A stretch of 6,348 bases of DNA from Bacteroidales bacterium (lineage in GTDB: Bacteria; Bacteroidota; Bacteroidia; Bacteroidales; JAADJA01), in contig JAOZLR010000157.1 in the NCBI GenBank assembly GCA_029934735.1, positions 1-6,348 of the forward strand, written 5' to 3'. The position numbers were made by a program, and so were the translations under genes. Positions 6,025-6,348 of the stretch are shown in pieces (the stretch's first letter is position 1; each line of letters starts with the position of its first letter). The notes beneath the pieces were generated by a model that saw only the letters and a list, made by a program, of their open reading frames with translations, had not been told where the DNA came from and did not search any database.

Positions 6025-6348
6025 CTACATCTTAACAAACTTCGTGTTAAAAATTGTGTTATCAAAACTGATTTGTAAGAAATAGAGTCCTGTTTTCATT
6101 CCTGAAATATCAATATCCATTCTTGCTTTTTCTTTAAAACTCAAACTGTTAACAACTTGTCCGTTTAGGTCAATAATTTTAACATTCAGGATATCAATCT
6201 GTTTTCCAGGATCAATTGTCAGGATGTTTTTAGCCGGGTTCGGATATATTTTATAACCATACTCGGGGTCACTAATTCCGGCTGTCAAAGTCAAGGTAGC
6301 AATTTCACTTTTAACAGACATGCAGGTAGCCATTACCTCACAATAGTA
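6025..6348 (-). CDS. C-terminus of a large T9SS-secreted protein, 5' part outside window
   Basis: The frame stays open through the right edge (107 codons visible before TAG), so the Met at 6333 is internal and the true start lies outside. The visible protein begins YYCEVMATCMSVKSEIATLTL, which resembles the last strands of an Ig-like domain (YYC, then alternating hydrophobics). About 80 residues of type A T9SS sorting domain follow: KIYPNPAKNILTI, then VKIIDLNGQVV, then IDISGMKTGLYFLQI, ending FNTKFVKM. This domain directs Bacteroidota proteins through the outer membrane via the PorU sortase machinery and is removed on export. The catalytic or binding function of the protein cannot be told from this fragment. 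No convincing terminator follows the stop. Confidence 0.88.
   Translation of the reverse strand, partial: YYCEVMATCMSVKSEIATLTLTAGISDPEYGYKIYPNPAKNILTIDPGKQIDILNVKIIDLNGQVVNSLSFKEKARMDIDISGMKTGLYFLQISFDNTIFNTKFVKM

Noticed and set aside
6004..6031. Possible terminator after the T9SS gene (TGTAG/CTACA and CACC/GGTG repeats)
   Set aside because: Stems are only 4-5 bp, mutually exclusive, partly within the coding end, and not followed by an uninterrupted T tract on the minus strand.
5880..6065. Minus-strand 61-codon reading frame between the T9SS protein and msrBA
   Set aside because: Overlaps the ends of both genes in another frame, with no family resemblance or ribosome binding site.

Overview
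The window looks like a chromosomal segment from a Bacteroidota species, probably an anaerobic or marine Bacteroidales/Marinilabiliales-type bacterium outside the genus Bacteroides. Three things point there: two promoters that match the Bacteroidota pattern (TTTG, 20 bases, TAnnTTTG), a type IX secretion (T9SS) C-terminal sorting domain, and a xylose operon headed by an NrtR-like Nudix/winged-helix regulator. The moderately AT-rich base composition and weak Shine-Dalgarno sequences also fit. The species cannot be named from the sequence alone.

Left part (1-3510, minus strand): a D-xylose uptake and activation operon, transcribed right to left. It runs from a Nudix-fold transcriptional regulator, to a XylE-type xylose:H+ symporter, to xylulokinase, which is cut by the left edge. 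Regulator and transporter overlap by 4 bases (ATGA); transporter and kinase are 2 bases apart. Xylose isomerase, needed between uptake and the kinase, is not in the window and may lie beyond the left edge. The Nudix catalytic box is degenerate, so the protein is expected to sense a ligand and bind DNA rather than hydrolyse a nucleotide.

Centre (3511-3728): a 218-base divergent intergenic region dense with signals. The operon promoter is flanked by two 23-base imperfect palindromes that match each other at 16 of 23 positions. One abuts the -33 box; the other spans the presumed transcription start and the regulator's start codon. They are the most notable find here and look like paired operators of the operon's own regulator. 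A second promoter faces right and has a perfect 7-bp inverted repeat over its -33 box.

Centre-right (3729-4231, plus strand): a YefM/Phd-type antitoxin and an overlapping YoeB/Txe-type mRNA-cleaving toxin, a complete two-gene toxin-antitoxin module.

Right part (4249-6348, minus strand): a stand-alone NAD(P)HX epimerase (YjeF N-terminal domain), 19 bases downstream of a secreted MsrB-MsrA fusion that repairs oxidised methionine, so the two may be co-transcribed. At the right edge is the C-terminus of a large secreted protein, with the end of a probable Ig-like domain and a T9SS sorting domain.

Most of the window is recognisable. I see no CRISPR array, tRNA, rRNA or insertion sequence. The new content is mainly in the regulatory architecture of 3508-3700.
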